A DNA stretch of 64,000 nt from Chitinophaga ginsengisoli (GCF_003014595.1 NZ_PYGK01000004.1:558001-622000); one strand, 5' to 3'. Counted from the stretch's first letter, positions 54,565 through 63,718 are shown. Notes: a model not told the origin generated them from the letters alone. Program-made: numbers and translations.

Positions 54565-55920
54565 ATGAGAAAAATATTCTTCCTGCTGGCAATACTGGCA
54601 GGTATGCAGGCAACCTATGCTTCACCGGCTACGATCAGCGGTAAATGCGGACCTGAGAAGGCTACCGGCATGAAGCTTTATAACGTTAAAGAAGGCAGGT
54701 TACTGGAATTTGCCAGCACCAGCCTTGACGAACAACATAATTTTGCATTTGCTATCCCTGTACCTGTAACTGGTTATTATTACCTCGCTATGTCTGTTGA
54801 CGACAAGGCCAGCAAAAACTATATCCGTGTCTATTTGCAGGCGGGCGAGCAGATAGAACTGGATATCCGCGATGATCGCGGAGGCTATTCTCTGACCAAA
54901 GGCAGTACAGAGAACCAGCTGCTTTATAGCTGGCAGCAGATGATCACGCCCCTGAAGAATAAGACAAGCCTGAATGACACTACTACTTACCGGGCTTTCT
55001 TCCCGGCATTAGATGCATTCCGGCCATCGGCAGACGCTTTTAAGAAGACTATCCGGACAAAGAACGCTGTGTTTAATCGCCTGCTGACAATGACTGTAGA
55101 TGCAGATCTCGAACTCACCGCAATGAGCATACTGTTAGTGCCCCGTAGTGCCTTGCCTCCTAAAGGGTATTATCCCGGCTATTACGCGGGTATTCTGCAA
55201 CCTGGCAGATACTGTTCTGCAGATATTCTTGCTTTAGGAGAAGGGCGCGATATTATACAACGTTACGCGTTACTGTCGGCAATAGCGCACGACAGTATGA
55301 CCCTCGGTAACCGTGTCCAATTATCCATTTCCCGGATCTGTAATGATACGCTCAAGGGCGTATGGCTGGTCAATGACTTCAAATCCTACAAATCTCTGGA
55401 GAAATTTGATGAGGTATTCACTCTCTATCAGCAATATCTTATGACCTCCAATATGCAGAAAGCGCTTTTTGATACCCGTAAGGGCCTTAGCACTTTTAAA
55501 AGGGGCACAGCAGGGTATAACTTTGCCTATCCGGATATGGCAGGTGACACCGTTAGTCTTCGCAGTCTGAAAGGTAAAGTAGTGCTGGTGGATATGTGGG
55601 CAACGTGGTGTGGCCCCTGCAAAAAAGAGCTGCCATATCTGCAGGAGCTGGAAGCTGCTATGGAAGGTAAAAACGTTGCCTTCGTAAGCATTTCTGTAGA
55701 TGAGGCAAAAGATATGGAAAAATGGAAAAGCTTTGTAAAGGAAAAACAATTGGGAGGCATTCAGCTGTTTGCCAGTGGCTGGTCTGATATGGCGAAGTTC
55801 TATGGCGTTACAGGTATTCCCCGTTTTATGGTATTTGATAAACAGGGTAATATCGTTTCTGTAGATGCTCCCAGGCCTTCCATGCCAGAGTTGAAGCCAT
55901 TACTGGAAAGTTTGCTGTGA
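54565..55920 (+). CDS. TlpA/ResA-family thioredoxin-like protein
   Basis: 451 residues with signal peptide MRKIFFLLAILAGMQATYAS. The N-terminal part resembles a DUF4369 beta-sandwich (ATISGKCGPEKATGMKLYNVKEGRLLEF). The C-terminal redoxin domain (about 315-451) has the active site ATWCGPCKKELPYLQELE (Cys349, Cys352) and the cis-Pro region VTGIPRFMVFDKQGN. TlpA-type proteins reduce disulfides in the periplasm, for example in cytochrome c maturation; this long form with an extra N-terminal domain is common near SusCD pairs, and its target is unknown. It closes the FecR-controlled operon, 11 bases after the previous gene. Confidence 0.92.
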   Translation: MRKIFFLLAILAGMQATYASPATISGKCGPEKATGMKLYNVKEGRLLEFASTSLDEQHNFAFAIPVPVTGYYYLAMSVDDKASKNYIRVYLQAGEQIELDIRDDRGGYSLTKGSTENQLLYSWQQMITPLKNKTSLNDTTTYRAFFPALDAFRPSADAFKKTIRTKNAVFNRLLTMTVDADLELTAMSILLVPRSALPPKGYYPGYYAGILQPGRYCSADILALGEGRDIIQRYALLSAIAHDSMTLGNRVQLSISRICNDTLKGVWLVNDFKSYKSLEKFDEVFTLYQQYLMTSNMQKALFDTRKGLSTFKRGTAGYNFAYPDMAGDTVSLRSLKGKVVLVDMWATWCGPCKKELPYLQELEAAMEGKNVAFVSISVDEAKDMEKWKSFVKEKQLGGIQLFASGWSDMAKFYGVTGIPRFMVFDKQGNIVSVDAPRPSMPELKPLLESLL

Positions 55921-55942
55921 TTGTTTTATATAAAGGGGAAAC

Positions 55943-55970
55943 AAGGGCATCCGTTTTATACGGGTGCCTT
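55943..55970 (+). terminator. Terminator-like hairpin after the TlpA gene
   Basis: AAGGGCATCCGT pairs with ACGGGTGCCTT with one bulge and one G-T pair around a 5-base loop. It sits 22 bases after the TlpA stop. The plus-strand tail is A-rich rather than T-rich, so its strength is uncertain. Confidence 0.45.
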
Positions 55971-56067
55971 AAAATCACTGTGAAAGTCGGGAGGGCTGCT
56001 GAGCTATGACCATCAGCCTTCCCTTAGTGCAAAAAAAGTAATTTGCAGCGATTTTATAGCACTTCTT

Positions 56068-56571
56068 ATGTCAGAACACCTTATTCATACGATCACTCAG
56101 TTTATTGCATCTATTGGCATCCCGGTAGTTTTTGAAACTATCAAAGCAGAAACTTTCGTTCCTGGCATCCTGATAAATAAAGGAACCCTTGTTGTTGATG
56201 AAGACCGGTTGCTGTACCCGGGCGACCTTTTACATGAAGCAGGACATATCGCCGTTGCATTCCCTGCGGATAGGGAGGTAATGTATGGGGATATAGGTGC
56301 AATGACAGAGAAGAATCAATCAGATGGAGAGGAAATGATGGCTATTGCCTGGAGTTATGCAGCCTGTGTTCACCTCAACATTGATCCCGCCATTGTTTTT
56401 CATCCTTATGGTTACAAAGGTTCCTCCGACTGGTACCTGGAACAATACGGTTCCGGAAACATGTTATACCTGCCCCTATTGCAATGGGCCGGGTTTTGTT
56501 ATGATGCCAGCAATGCAGAGAAAAATGGCGCGCAGCCATATCCCGCAATGATCAGATGGTTGAGGAAATAA
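56068..56571 (+). CDS. HEXXH-containing protein of unknown function
   Basis: 167 residues with no signal peptide or membrane segment. I do not recognise the family. The segment YPGDLLHEAGHIAVAFPADREV contains an HEXXH zinc motif (His56, Glu57, His60), with Glu75-Glu88 acidic residues downstream as possible third ligands. The C-terminal half is aromatic (SSDWYLEQYGSGNMLYLPLLQWAGFCYD). It is small for a metallopeptidase. It ends exactly where the minus-strand regulator ends (56572), so the two are convergent and not an operon. Confidence 0.7.
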   Translation: MSEHLIHTITQFIASIGIPVVFETIKAETFVPGILINKGTLVVDEDRLLYPGDLLHEAGHIAVAFPADREVMYGDIGAMTEKNQSDGEEMMAIAWSYAACVHLNIDPAIVFHPYGYKGSSDWYLEQYGSGNMLYLPLLQWAGFCYDASNAEKNGAQPYPAMIRWLRK

Positions 56572-57357
56572 CTATAAGGTAGATTTACCTGCTGAAAATT
56601 TTTCTTCTTTTTTTATATGCTGGAATGCAGTGGGCGTCATATTGAACTGTTTTAAGAAGGCCTTGCCAAAGCTGCTCTGCGAGTTAAATCCTACCATAAT
56701 GGCCACCTCGAATATTTTATAGCCTGTACCGGCTAACAGCTCCGCAGCCTTTTTCATTCTCGTTACTGTCAGCAGCTCATTGGGGGTAAGATCTGACAGG
56801 GTTTTGATCTTCCTATATAAAGTAGGTACGCTGATGTTCATCAGTTTCGCCAGCAGCTCGACATCCAGTTCGGGGTTTTCCATGTTTTCCATGATCAGGT
56901 TATTCAGCGCGATCAGGAAATCTTCGTCCGTCCTGGAGTATGCCATCGTACTGATATGTGCCAAAGGATAGCTGGTATAGTACGCCCTGATCTTCTTATG
57001 GTTATTCAGCAGGTTACTGATCTGGACTTTCAGATGTTCAGGAGAGTAGGGTGTCTCAATACAGGCATCTGCACCTGCTTTCAGGGCATCCAGCCTGGAT
57101 TGCATAGGTGTTGTGAGTAGTATGAAAGGAATGTGTGAGTAGTTCAGGCTCGTTTTCAATCGGGTGCAAAGATCGAAGCCGTTGACAAGTGGTGTGTGGC
57201 TGTCGGAAATGATCATGCGGACCGAGTGTCTTTCTATCATGTCGAGCGCCTGTTGCCCGTTATCTGCAGTGAAAATAAGATAATCTTCAGCGAGGTTTTC
57301 TGATAGGACTTGCAGTTTATCCTTATCACCATCTACTAATAATAGTGTGTCTTGCAT
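56572..57357 (-). CDS. Receiver-AraC response regulator with degenerate phosphorylation pocket
   Basis: 261 residues from the ATG at 57357 (MQDTLLLVDGDKDKL). Receiver domain (1-118): candidate phosphoacceptor Asp52 in MIISDSHTPLVNG, but the acidic pair reads D-G-D (Asp9/Asp11) instead of two adjacent acids, and the conserved Lys of the K-P-F motif is Thr102 (IETPYSPEHL). The AraC-type DNA-binding part (about 155-250) is intact: DVELLAKLMNISVPTLYRKIKTLSDLTPNELLTVTRMKKAAELL and FEVAIMVGFNSQSSFGKAFLKQFNMTPTAF. It looks like the output end of an HTCS that has lost its sensor, or an orphan regulator. It is divergent from the SusCD pair at 57748, which it may control. Confidence 0.88.
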   Translation of the reverse strand: MQDTLLLVDGDKDKLQVLSENLAEDYLIFTADNGQQALDMIERHSVRMIISDSHTPLVNGFDLCTRLKTSLNYSHIPFILLTTPMQSRLDALKAGADACIETPYSPEHLKVQISNLLNNHKKIRAYYTSYPLAHISTMAYSRTDEDFLIALNNLIMENMENPELDVELLAKLMNISVPTLYRKIKTLSDLTPNELLTVTRMKKAAELLAGTGYKIFEVAIMVGFNSQSSFGKAFLKQFNMTPTAFQHIKKEEKFSAGKSTL

Positions 57358-57747
57358 ACGTGGTCTGTAAAATGAATACAATAGTTAATGTATCAGTACT
57401 ACTGATACTTGTTTCTGTTCCCTGCTCGTTTTGTTTATTCTTTTGTTTATTCTTTTTGTTTATTCTTCCGGGTTTACGGGCACAATTTACGCAACCGATT
57501 GTGATTTGAGAAATATCAACCAATTATTGATAAGCTTAAACCAAAAAATCTGATAATTATGTAAGTACTTCACGCTACAATTTAGCTTAAAAACCAAGAT
57601 AAGTAAGACCTGATTTGATTCCCGTTTGAAATACTGTGTTCCCCGGAGTTGGCTTTACACCGTCATGGAAATACTTATAGGTGTTAAATTGACATTTTTT
57701 TGTTTTGTTACCATTTAATCATTTAAAAAACTATCAATTCACGCGTT
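57358..57747. other. Divergent control region before the fifth SusC gene
   Basis: 390 bases with no supported gene. At 57429-57467 there are three near-tandem copies of TTTGTTTATTCTT with T-length changes between them, in the leader side of the minus-strand regulator. The right part is AT-rich and runs into the SusC start at 57748. No palindromic operator stands out. Confidence 0.5.
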
Positions 57748-60700
57748 ATGAAACTTGCTCTACGAGTTTTTTTCCGGAGACGTCTGGCTGTCGGCAGGAG
57801 GCAGCGCTTACTTCCGGCATTGCTGACTGTACTGGCATTATTACTGTTTACGGTAGTGTACGGTCAGAACGGTCAGACAATAAAAGGTAAAGTCATCGAC
57901 GAGACCGGAAAGCCACTGTCTGGCGTTACTGTTTCCGTCAAAAATACCAGCCGCGGTACGGTGACCAATGCCGAAGGGGCCTATAGTATCAATGCCGCCC
58001 CGGGAGAAGTATTACAATTCAGTTTTATCGGTTATACGTCCAGCCACCTGACAGTGGGCAGTGGGGCCAATTATGACGTAAACCTTGCTCCTAATATGCA
58101 GTCACTGGAACAGATGGTGGTGATAGGATATGGTGCGCAGAAGAAAAGTTCCCTTACCGGTTCTGTAGCTTCAGTAAGCAGTAAAACCATCAGCGAACTG
58201 CCGGTTGTCAGCGTGCAACAAGCCCTGCAGGGAAGAGTAGCTGGTGTAACTGTTACCAACAATGGTACACCTGGCTCTGATGCTATTGTGAGGATCAGGG
58301 GTATCAGCTCTATCAGCTATGCGTCCGATCCTTTGTATGTAATAGATGGTTTCCCTACTTCTAACCTGTCAAATTTTGACAGCAGGGATGTACAATCGGT
58401 AGAGGTATTGAAAGATGCCAGTGCAGCCGCTATTTATGGTTCCCGCGCTACCAATGGGGTGATCATCATCACTACCAAAAAGGGATCCCGAGATGGTAAA
58501 CCACACGTAAACTTTGATTCTTACGTAGGTGTTCAGTCAGCCTGGAAAACCGTTGACCTGCTCAATACCCAGCAATACCTGCAGTATGAGCGTGCACTGA
58601 ACGGCGCTGCCGGCATTGCGAAGCCTCCGCGCCTGGAAGATGCCAATTTCAATCAGCCTTTATATACAGGTACTTCACAGACCTATGCACAGACAAATAC
58701 GGACTGGCAGGATGCCTATTTCAGGAAAGCTCTGATCTCGCAGTCTAATGTGTCTGTAAGCGGCGGTAATGATAATTCCCGGTACTATTTGTCTGCCGGT
58801 CATCTGAAACAGGACGGTATTACACAGGGTGTGAATTATCAGCGTGGTAATTTCCGCATCAACTCCGAGCATAATCTCAGCAAGGTGTTTACGATAGGAG
58901 AGAACCTCCTGTTCTCTTATTCCAAACAGCGCTATGACAATACTTCCGGCAACAGGACCCGCCTGGCGAATATAGTCAGGGCGATACCTTACCTGCCGGT
59001 ACATGATCCGACCACAAACGGTGGCTACCGGAATGCGGAAAACAGTGTGGACGGTGCAGACCCTACCAACCCTGTAGAAGATGCAACGCTGCTGGGAGAT
59101 GCGCACCGTCAGACTTTTAAGCTGCTAGGCACAGTATACACACAGGTGAACCTTACTCCCTGGCTTAATTTCCGTTCTACATTCGGGGCTGACTATGTTA
59201 CGCAGTTTCAGCACCAATTTGCACCTATCTACAATGATAAGGGCAGGAATGCCACTGTCGCTACCATTACGGATCAGCGGACGAACATGACGACATTACT
59301 GTTCACAGAACAGTTCACCTTTGACAAGACGTTCGGCAATCATCACATCAACGCAGTAGCAGTATATGAGCGGCAGCAGGCGAATAACTTTGGTGAGTCG
59401 CAGACGGGTAACCAGAGTTCCAACGACAGAGAGACCCTTGTAGGTGCTACTAATGTGACAGCATTTTCTTCACGCACCGCTACATTGATACAATCTTATA
59501 TCGGTCGTGTGAGTTACGACTTCGCAGGTAAGTACCTGCTGAGTGGTGCTATCCGCCGTGATGGACTTTCTGTATGGGCGCCCGGCAGGAAATTTGAGAA
59601 CTTCCCTTCGGTGTCTGCAGGCTGGAAGATGGATCAGGAGCCCTTTATCAAACAGGTGGCTGCCATCTCCGAGTTAAAACTGCGTGGAGGATGGGGTATC
59701 ACGGGGCTGAATGCGATCGGCATTTTCCCCGCCCTGCAAAACGCTGTGCTGCCAAATGAGTATCCATGGCAGGCTGTGGTGCAGGCGAATGGTGCTTCTT
59801 ATCCTTTTGGGAATACCATTACTGTGGGTAACGCCTCTTATTACAATCAGCTGGCCAGCGCTAACCTGGAATGGGAAAAGACCAAACAGATCAACGTGGG
59901 TCTGGACCTCGGATTGTTCAATAACCGCATCACTTTTACGGCAGAATGGTACCGCCGTCAAACAGATAACCTGATCCTGACTATTCCTACTCCTTACAGT
60001 TTTGGTTTCGGAGGAACAGGTTCCCAGCTGAATGCTGCCGCCATGAAAAATACCGGTGTGGATCTGCAATTAGGGTATAACAAGACAAGCGGTAGCTTTA
60101 AGTGGAACGTGACTGGTAACATTGGTTTCATCACAAACAAAATACTGAGTCTGAATACGCCTGGCGCTACTATCGATGATGGTGCTGATGCTGATTTTGG
60201 TAATGGTAGCATCACCCGTACGGTAGCTGGTCAGCCTATCCAGTCATTCTACGGATATGTAGTAGACGGTATTTTTCAGAGCCAGGATGAGGTGAACAAG
60301 AGCCCTGTACAGATAGCAGGTACTAATCCGGCTAAATCAACTGCCGCGGGCGATATCAAGTTCAAAGACCTTAACAATGATGGTAAGATCACGGCGGCTG
60401 ACCGTACATTCCTGGGCTCCTATATTCCTAAATTCACTTATGCACTCAATGCCAGTGGCAACTACAAGAACTTCGACCTTTCACTCTTCTTCCAGGGCGT
60501 ACAGGGCAACAAGATCTTCAATGGTACCAGGGTACTGCGTGAGGGGATGGCCCGTTTGTTTGGTGCTGGTGTAGAAGTGCTGAATGCATGGACGCCTCAG
60601 CACACCAATACCGATATGCCAAGGGCTATCAGTGGCGATCCTAACCAGAATGCCCGTGTGTCAGACCGCTGGATCGAGAACGGTTCTTACCTGCGACTAA

Positions 60701-60933
60701 AAAATGTGATCCTGGGTTATACTATCCCGTCTTCAGCGCTGCGCACCTTTGCTCATGGCGCGTTCAGCAGTTTCAGGGTATATGTTTCTTCCCAGAACCT
60801 GCTGACGTTCACCGGCTATAAAGGATGGGACCCTGAGATTGGTTCTAAGAACACAACACTCACCAATGGTATCGATTATGGTCAGTATCCCGCTGCAAGG
60901 TCTTTCCAGTTTGGCCTGCAGGTAGGTTTCTAA
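57748..60933 (+). CDS. SusC/RagA-family TonB-linked outer-membrane transporter
   Basis: 1061 residues. A basic N-terminus (MKLALRVFFRRRLAVGRRQR) leads into a signal segment LLPALLTVLALLLFTVVYGQ. A carboxypeptidase-D regulatory-like domain (TIKGKVIDETGKPLSGVTVSVKN), TonB-box/plug start MVVIGYGAQKKSSL, plug signature AAAIYGSRATNGVIIITTKKG and a barrel ending RSFQFGLQVGF follow. SusD is 21 bases downstream. The divergent receiver-AraC regulator is the nearest candidate regulator. No hydrolase is in the same operon before the terminator at 62570, so the substrate is open; the nearby convergent GH43 suggests an arabinan or xylan side chain. Confidence 0.95.
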   Translation: MKLALRVFFRRRLAVGRRQRLLPALLTVLALLLFTVVYGQNGQTIKGKVIDETGKPLSGVTVSVKNTSRGTVTNAEGAYSINAAPGEVLQFSFIGYTSSHLTVGSGANYDVNLAPNMQSLEQMVVIGYGAQKKSSLTGSVASVSSKTISELPVVSVQQALQGRVAGVTVTNNGTPGSDAIVRIRGISSISYASDPLYVIDGFPTSNLSNFDSRDVQSVEVLKDASAAAIYGSRATNGVIIITTKKGSRDGKPHVNFDSYVGVQSAWKTVDLLNTQQYLQYERALNGAAGIAKPPRLEDANFNQPLYTGTSQTYAQTNTDWQDAYFRKALISQSNVSVSGGNDNSRYYLSAGHLKQDGITQGVNYQRGNFRINSEHNLSKVFTIGENLLFSYSKQRYDNTSGNRTRLANIVRAIPYLPVHDPTTNGGYRNAENSVDGADPTNPVEDATLLGDAHRQTFKLLGTVYTQVNLTPWLNFRSTFGADYVTQFQHQFAPIYNDKGRNATVATITDQRTNMTTLLFTEQFTFDKTFGNHHINAVAVYERQQANNFGESQTGNQSSNDRETLVGATNVTAFSSRTATLIQSYIGRVSYDFAGKYLLSGAIRRDGLSVWAPGRKFENFPSVSAGWKMDQEPFIKQVAAISELKLRGGWGITGLNAIGIFPALQNAVLPNEYPWQAVVQANGASYPFGNTITVGNASYYNQLASANLEWEKTKQINVGLDLGLFNNRITFTAEWYRRQTDNLILTIPTPYSFGFGGTGSQLNAAAMKNTGVDLQLGYNKTSGSFKWNVTGNIGFITNKILSLNTPGATIDDGADADFGNGSITRTVAGQPIQSFYGYVVDGIFQSQDEVNKSPVQIAGTNPAKSTAAGDIKFKDLNNDGKITAADRTFLGSYIPKFTYALNASGNYKNFDLSLFFQGVQGNKIFNGTRVLREGMARLFGAGVEVLNAWTPQHTNTDMPRAISGDPNQNARVSDRWIENGSYLRLKNVILGYTIPSSALRTFAHGAFSSFRVYVSSQNLLTFTGYKGWDPEIGSKNTTLTNGIDYGQYPAARSFQFGLQVGF

Positions 60934-60954
60934 TGAGCAGCAAAAAAATCAGAC

Positions 60955-62523
60955 ATGAAAAAGCATATTTCCAATAAGATCATTATAGCCGCGGTAATGG
61001 CGGCAGTATTCAGCACCGCCTGTAACAAGGACCTGGATAAAACAAATCCCAGTTATGCCACACTGGACAAGTACTTTAAGAATAGTGTTGAAATGCAGAA
61101 GGGGACCAATGCCATTTATTCATCTTTTCACGCAGGTAATCTCGTTGGCCGTGAATGGTTCTTCGTGGAAGATCTCAGGAGCGACGACGTTGCTTCCGGC
61201 GGCGGACAGCTGGAATTGCCAAGGGCACAGATGCTGAATGGTGCAACCACGTCAGATAACTCAGTGATGAACAGCGTTTGGAGAGGGCTTTATACTGTCA
61301 TCCATCGCGCCAATACTGTGATTGGAAGCGCCCCTAATGTGACTGACGATGATGCCGTAAGGGACCAATGTCTTGCTGAGGCTAAGTTTTTCAGGGCATG
61401 GGCTTATTTTGAGCTGGTGAGCCTGTGGGGGCCGGTGCCGGTGTATACTAATGTTGTAAGTGGCCCCGACCAGTTTCAGGCCAGAGCTACTGAAGATGCT
61501 GTCTATACGCAGATCATCAAAGACCTGACAGAAGCAGCTGGTGTATTAAAACCTTCATATGGCAACGCTGACCTGGGCCGCATAACATCCGGTGCTGCGA
61601 ATGCGATGCTGGGCAGGGTGAACATGCAAAAGGGGGATTATACGGCTGCAAAGGCTGCATTGTTGAAAGTAACGGGTGCAGGGCTGTATCGCCTGGTGGA
61701 TAATTACAACGACAACTTCATTGAAGAAACAGAATTTAATGCGGAGTCTATATGGGAAGCCGTGTACTTCGACAGGGGTGACAACAGCTTTGACTGGAAT
61801 GGCACCGGCGATGGTTCAGGTACAGCTCAATCCACTATCCGTAATCAGGAGTATTGTCCGCTGGCGTGGAGGAACCTCATTCCTTCCGACAAATACCTCA
61901 ATGAATTTGAAAATACGGCGAGTGGTGCTGCCAAGACAGATCCACGCTATCATTGGTCTGTATATGAAACCGGCGATAAGTTCAACAATGATGCAGACGT
62001 ACTGACAGATGCTTTGCAGAACGGCAATGCTTCCACCGTACGAGGTGTAACAAAAAAGATCAGCTGGCGCAAGTTCATGCTGATCTATAAGCAGAGCGTA
62101 TCTACTGCATCTTATCATCCCGGAGGAAATAACCAGCGAATCATCCGCTATGCGGAAGTATTGCTGATGCTGGCAGAATGCGAGAATGAACTGGGCAATA
62201 CAGGAGCTGCGGTAGGTTATCTCAACCAGATAAGGGACAGGCCTTCTGTAATGATGCCGCATTATCCGACCATGCAATTCCCGGTAGGTAATAAAGATCA
62301 GGTAACGAAGGCGATTATGCATGAAAAGATGGTGGAACTGGGAGGAGAGGAAGTCAGGAACCGTGACATCCTCAGATGGAGGAAAAAGGGATATTTCACT
62401 ACAGATCCGATCAGTTATTTCAGGGCGAAAAGAGATGAACTGTTGCCTATTCCACAGCAGGAAATTGATAACAACCCTAAACTGGGAACAGGAGGTGTAG
62501 ATGCACAGAATCCCGGCTATTAG
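60955..62523 (+). CDS. SusD/RagB-family nutrient-binding lipoprotein
   Basis: 522 residues with lipoprotein signal MKKHISNKIIIAAVMAAVFSTAC (Cys23), then NKDLDKTNPSYATLDKYFKNSVEMQKGTNAIYSSFHAG, the helix LAEAKFFRAWAYFELVSLWGPVPVYTN, and the C-terminal SusD block IIRYAEVLLMLAECENELG, VGYLNQIRDRPSV and HEKMVELGGEEVRNRDILRW. It is the lid partner of the SusC upstream. The protein ends in the NPGY-type C-terminus usual for SusD proteins. Confidence 0.95.
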   Translation: MKKHISNKIIIAAVMAAVFSTACNKDLDKTNPSYATLDKYFKNSVEMQKGTNAIYSSFHAGNLVGREWFFVEDLRSDDVASGGGQLELPRAQMLNGATTSDNSVMNSVWRGLYTVIHRANTVIGSAPNVTDDDAVRDQCLAEAKFFRAWAYFELVSLWGPVPVYTNVVSGPDQFQARATEDAVYTQIIKDLTEAAGVLKPSYGNADLGRITSGAANAMLGRVNMQKGDYTAAKAALLKVTGAGLYRLVDNYNDNFIEETEFNAESIWEAVYFDRGDNSFDWNGTGDGSGTAQSTIRNQEYCPLAWRNLIPSDKYLNEFENTASGAAKTDPRYHWSVYETGDKFNNDADVLTDALQNGNASTVRGVTKKISWRKFMLIYKQSVSTASYHPGGNNQRIIRYAEVLLMLAECENELGNTGAAVGYLNQIRDRPSVMMPHYPTMQFPVGNKDQVTKAIMHEKMVELGGEEVRNRDILRWRKKGYFTTDPISYFRAKRDELLPIPQQEIDNNPKLGTGGVDAQNPGY

Positions 62524-62569
62524 GCGTTCGGAAATACAATACTAGTTGTTGATAAATGGTAGCACAAAC

Positions 62570-62600
62570 AAAAGGGGAGACCGCAAGGCTCCCCTTTTTA
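62570..62600. terminator. Bidirectional terminator between SusD and GH43
   Basis: AAAAGGGGAG and CTCCCCTTTT form a 10-bp stem around a 9-base loop, with T's on the 3' side of both strands. It lies between the convergent SusD and GH43 genes and can stop both transcripts. Confidence 0.9.
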
Positions 62601-62617
62601 CATGTGGGTGTGATAAG

Positions 62618-63718
62618 TTATAAAGTAGGATGAATGGTTTGGATGCTGCCATCTTCATTGTAATGCAATGCTGTTACCTTGACGTTGCGCAGGTAGGTTT
62701 TACCTGACAGCTGTACATCATGGTAGAACAGGTACCATTTTCCGTCTTTTTCAACGATTGAGTGGTGACTGGTCCATCCTTCAACAGGTGTCAGGATCAC
62801 ACCTCTGTAGGTGAAGGGACCATATGGGCTGTCGCCGGTGGCATAACACAGGTTATGCGTGTCGCCGGTAGAGTAGGAGAAATAGTATTTCCCTTTATAC
62901 TTATGCATCCAGGATGCTTCAAAGAAGCGTTTCTCGTTATCTTTTTCATGGAATGGCTGGCCTTTTTCATCCAGTATCTGTACTTCTTTTACTGGTCCGT
63001 CGAAATACTTCATATTGGTTTCCAGCTTAGCCATTCTTGGCTGTATAGCCAGTTCTTCCGGCTTTCTGTTACCCTTGGTGGAATCGTAGCGATTGTTGTT
63101 CCATCGCTGTAGCTGGCCGCCCCAGATACCTCCGAAGTACATATAGGATTTGCCATCATCATCTGTGAATACACATGGATCAATACTGTAGCTGCCGGGA
63201 ATAGGCGCTTTTTCCGCTTTGAAAGGACCTTCCGGTTTGCTGCTGGTAGCCACGCCGATATGGAATATATCCAGGCTGTCCTTTACAGGAAAGTAAAGAT
63301 AGTAGGTGCCGTTGGTGAATGCTGCGTCTGGCGCCCACAGCTGGCGATGTGCCCAGGGGATGTCTTTGATGTCGAGCGCAACACCGTGGTCGGTTACCTT
63401 ACCACCGATGGAGTCCATGGAAAGAATATGATAGTCTTTCATATCAAAGTGGCTTCCCAGGTCATCTTCGGGTATACCGGTAGCGGTATCATGTGAAGGG
63501 TAGATATAGAATCTGCCGTTAAACACATGAGCAGAAGGATCTGCTGTGTAGATGTGGTTGACGAGCGGCTGGGAAAGATACTTCTTTGCACTGCTGTCAG
63601 CCGTAACGGTAGCCTGGGTGCTGTCTGTCGTGTTCGTAGAACCGGACTGTCCGCAGCTGCAGAACATGCATGCCAGGGCAACGGGGAAGGTTAAAATGGG
63701 TAATTGTGATGAGCGCAT
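62618..63718 (-). CDS. GH43 glycoside hydrolase lipoprotein
   Basis: 366 residues with a lipoprotein-like signal (MRSSQLPILTFPVALACMFCSC, probable lipid Cys22) and a Thr/Ser-rich linker. A five-bladed GH43 propeller follows with the three expected acids: base Asp61 in HIYTADPSAHVFNGRFYIYPSHD, pKa-setting Asp181 in YSIDPCVFTDDDGKSYMYFGG and acid Glu268 in RFFEASWMHKYKGKYYFSYS. GH43 enzymes are alpha-L-arabinofuranosidases, beta-xylosidases, arabinanases or galactosidases; the subfamily is not decided here. A LacI-family regulator ends 20 bases upstream on the same strand, so the two may be one unit. Confidence 0.92.
   Translation of the reverse strand: MRSSQLPILTFPVALACMFCSCGQSGSTNTTDSTQATVTADSSAKKYLSQPLVNHIYTADPSAHVFNGRFYIYPSHDTATGIPEDDLGSHFDMKDYHILSMDSIGGKVTDHGVALDIKDIPWAHRQLWAPDAAFTNGTYYLYFPVKDSLDIFHIGVATSSKPEGPFKAEKAPIPGSYSIDPCVFTDDDGKSYMYFGGIWGGQLQRWNNNRYDSTKGNRKPEELAIQPRMAKLETNMKYFDGPVKEVQILDEKGQPFHEKDNEKRFFEASWMHKYKGKYYFSYSTGDTHNLCYATGDSPYGPFTYRGVILTPVEGWTSHHSIVEKDGKWYLFYHDVQLSGKTYLRNVKVTALHYNEDGSIQTIHPTL

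Noticed and set aside
57421..57470. CRISPR-like array
   Set aside because: The repeated units are directly adjacent, T-rich and without unique spacers; no cas genes are in the window.
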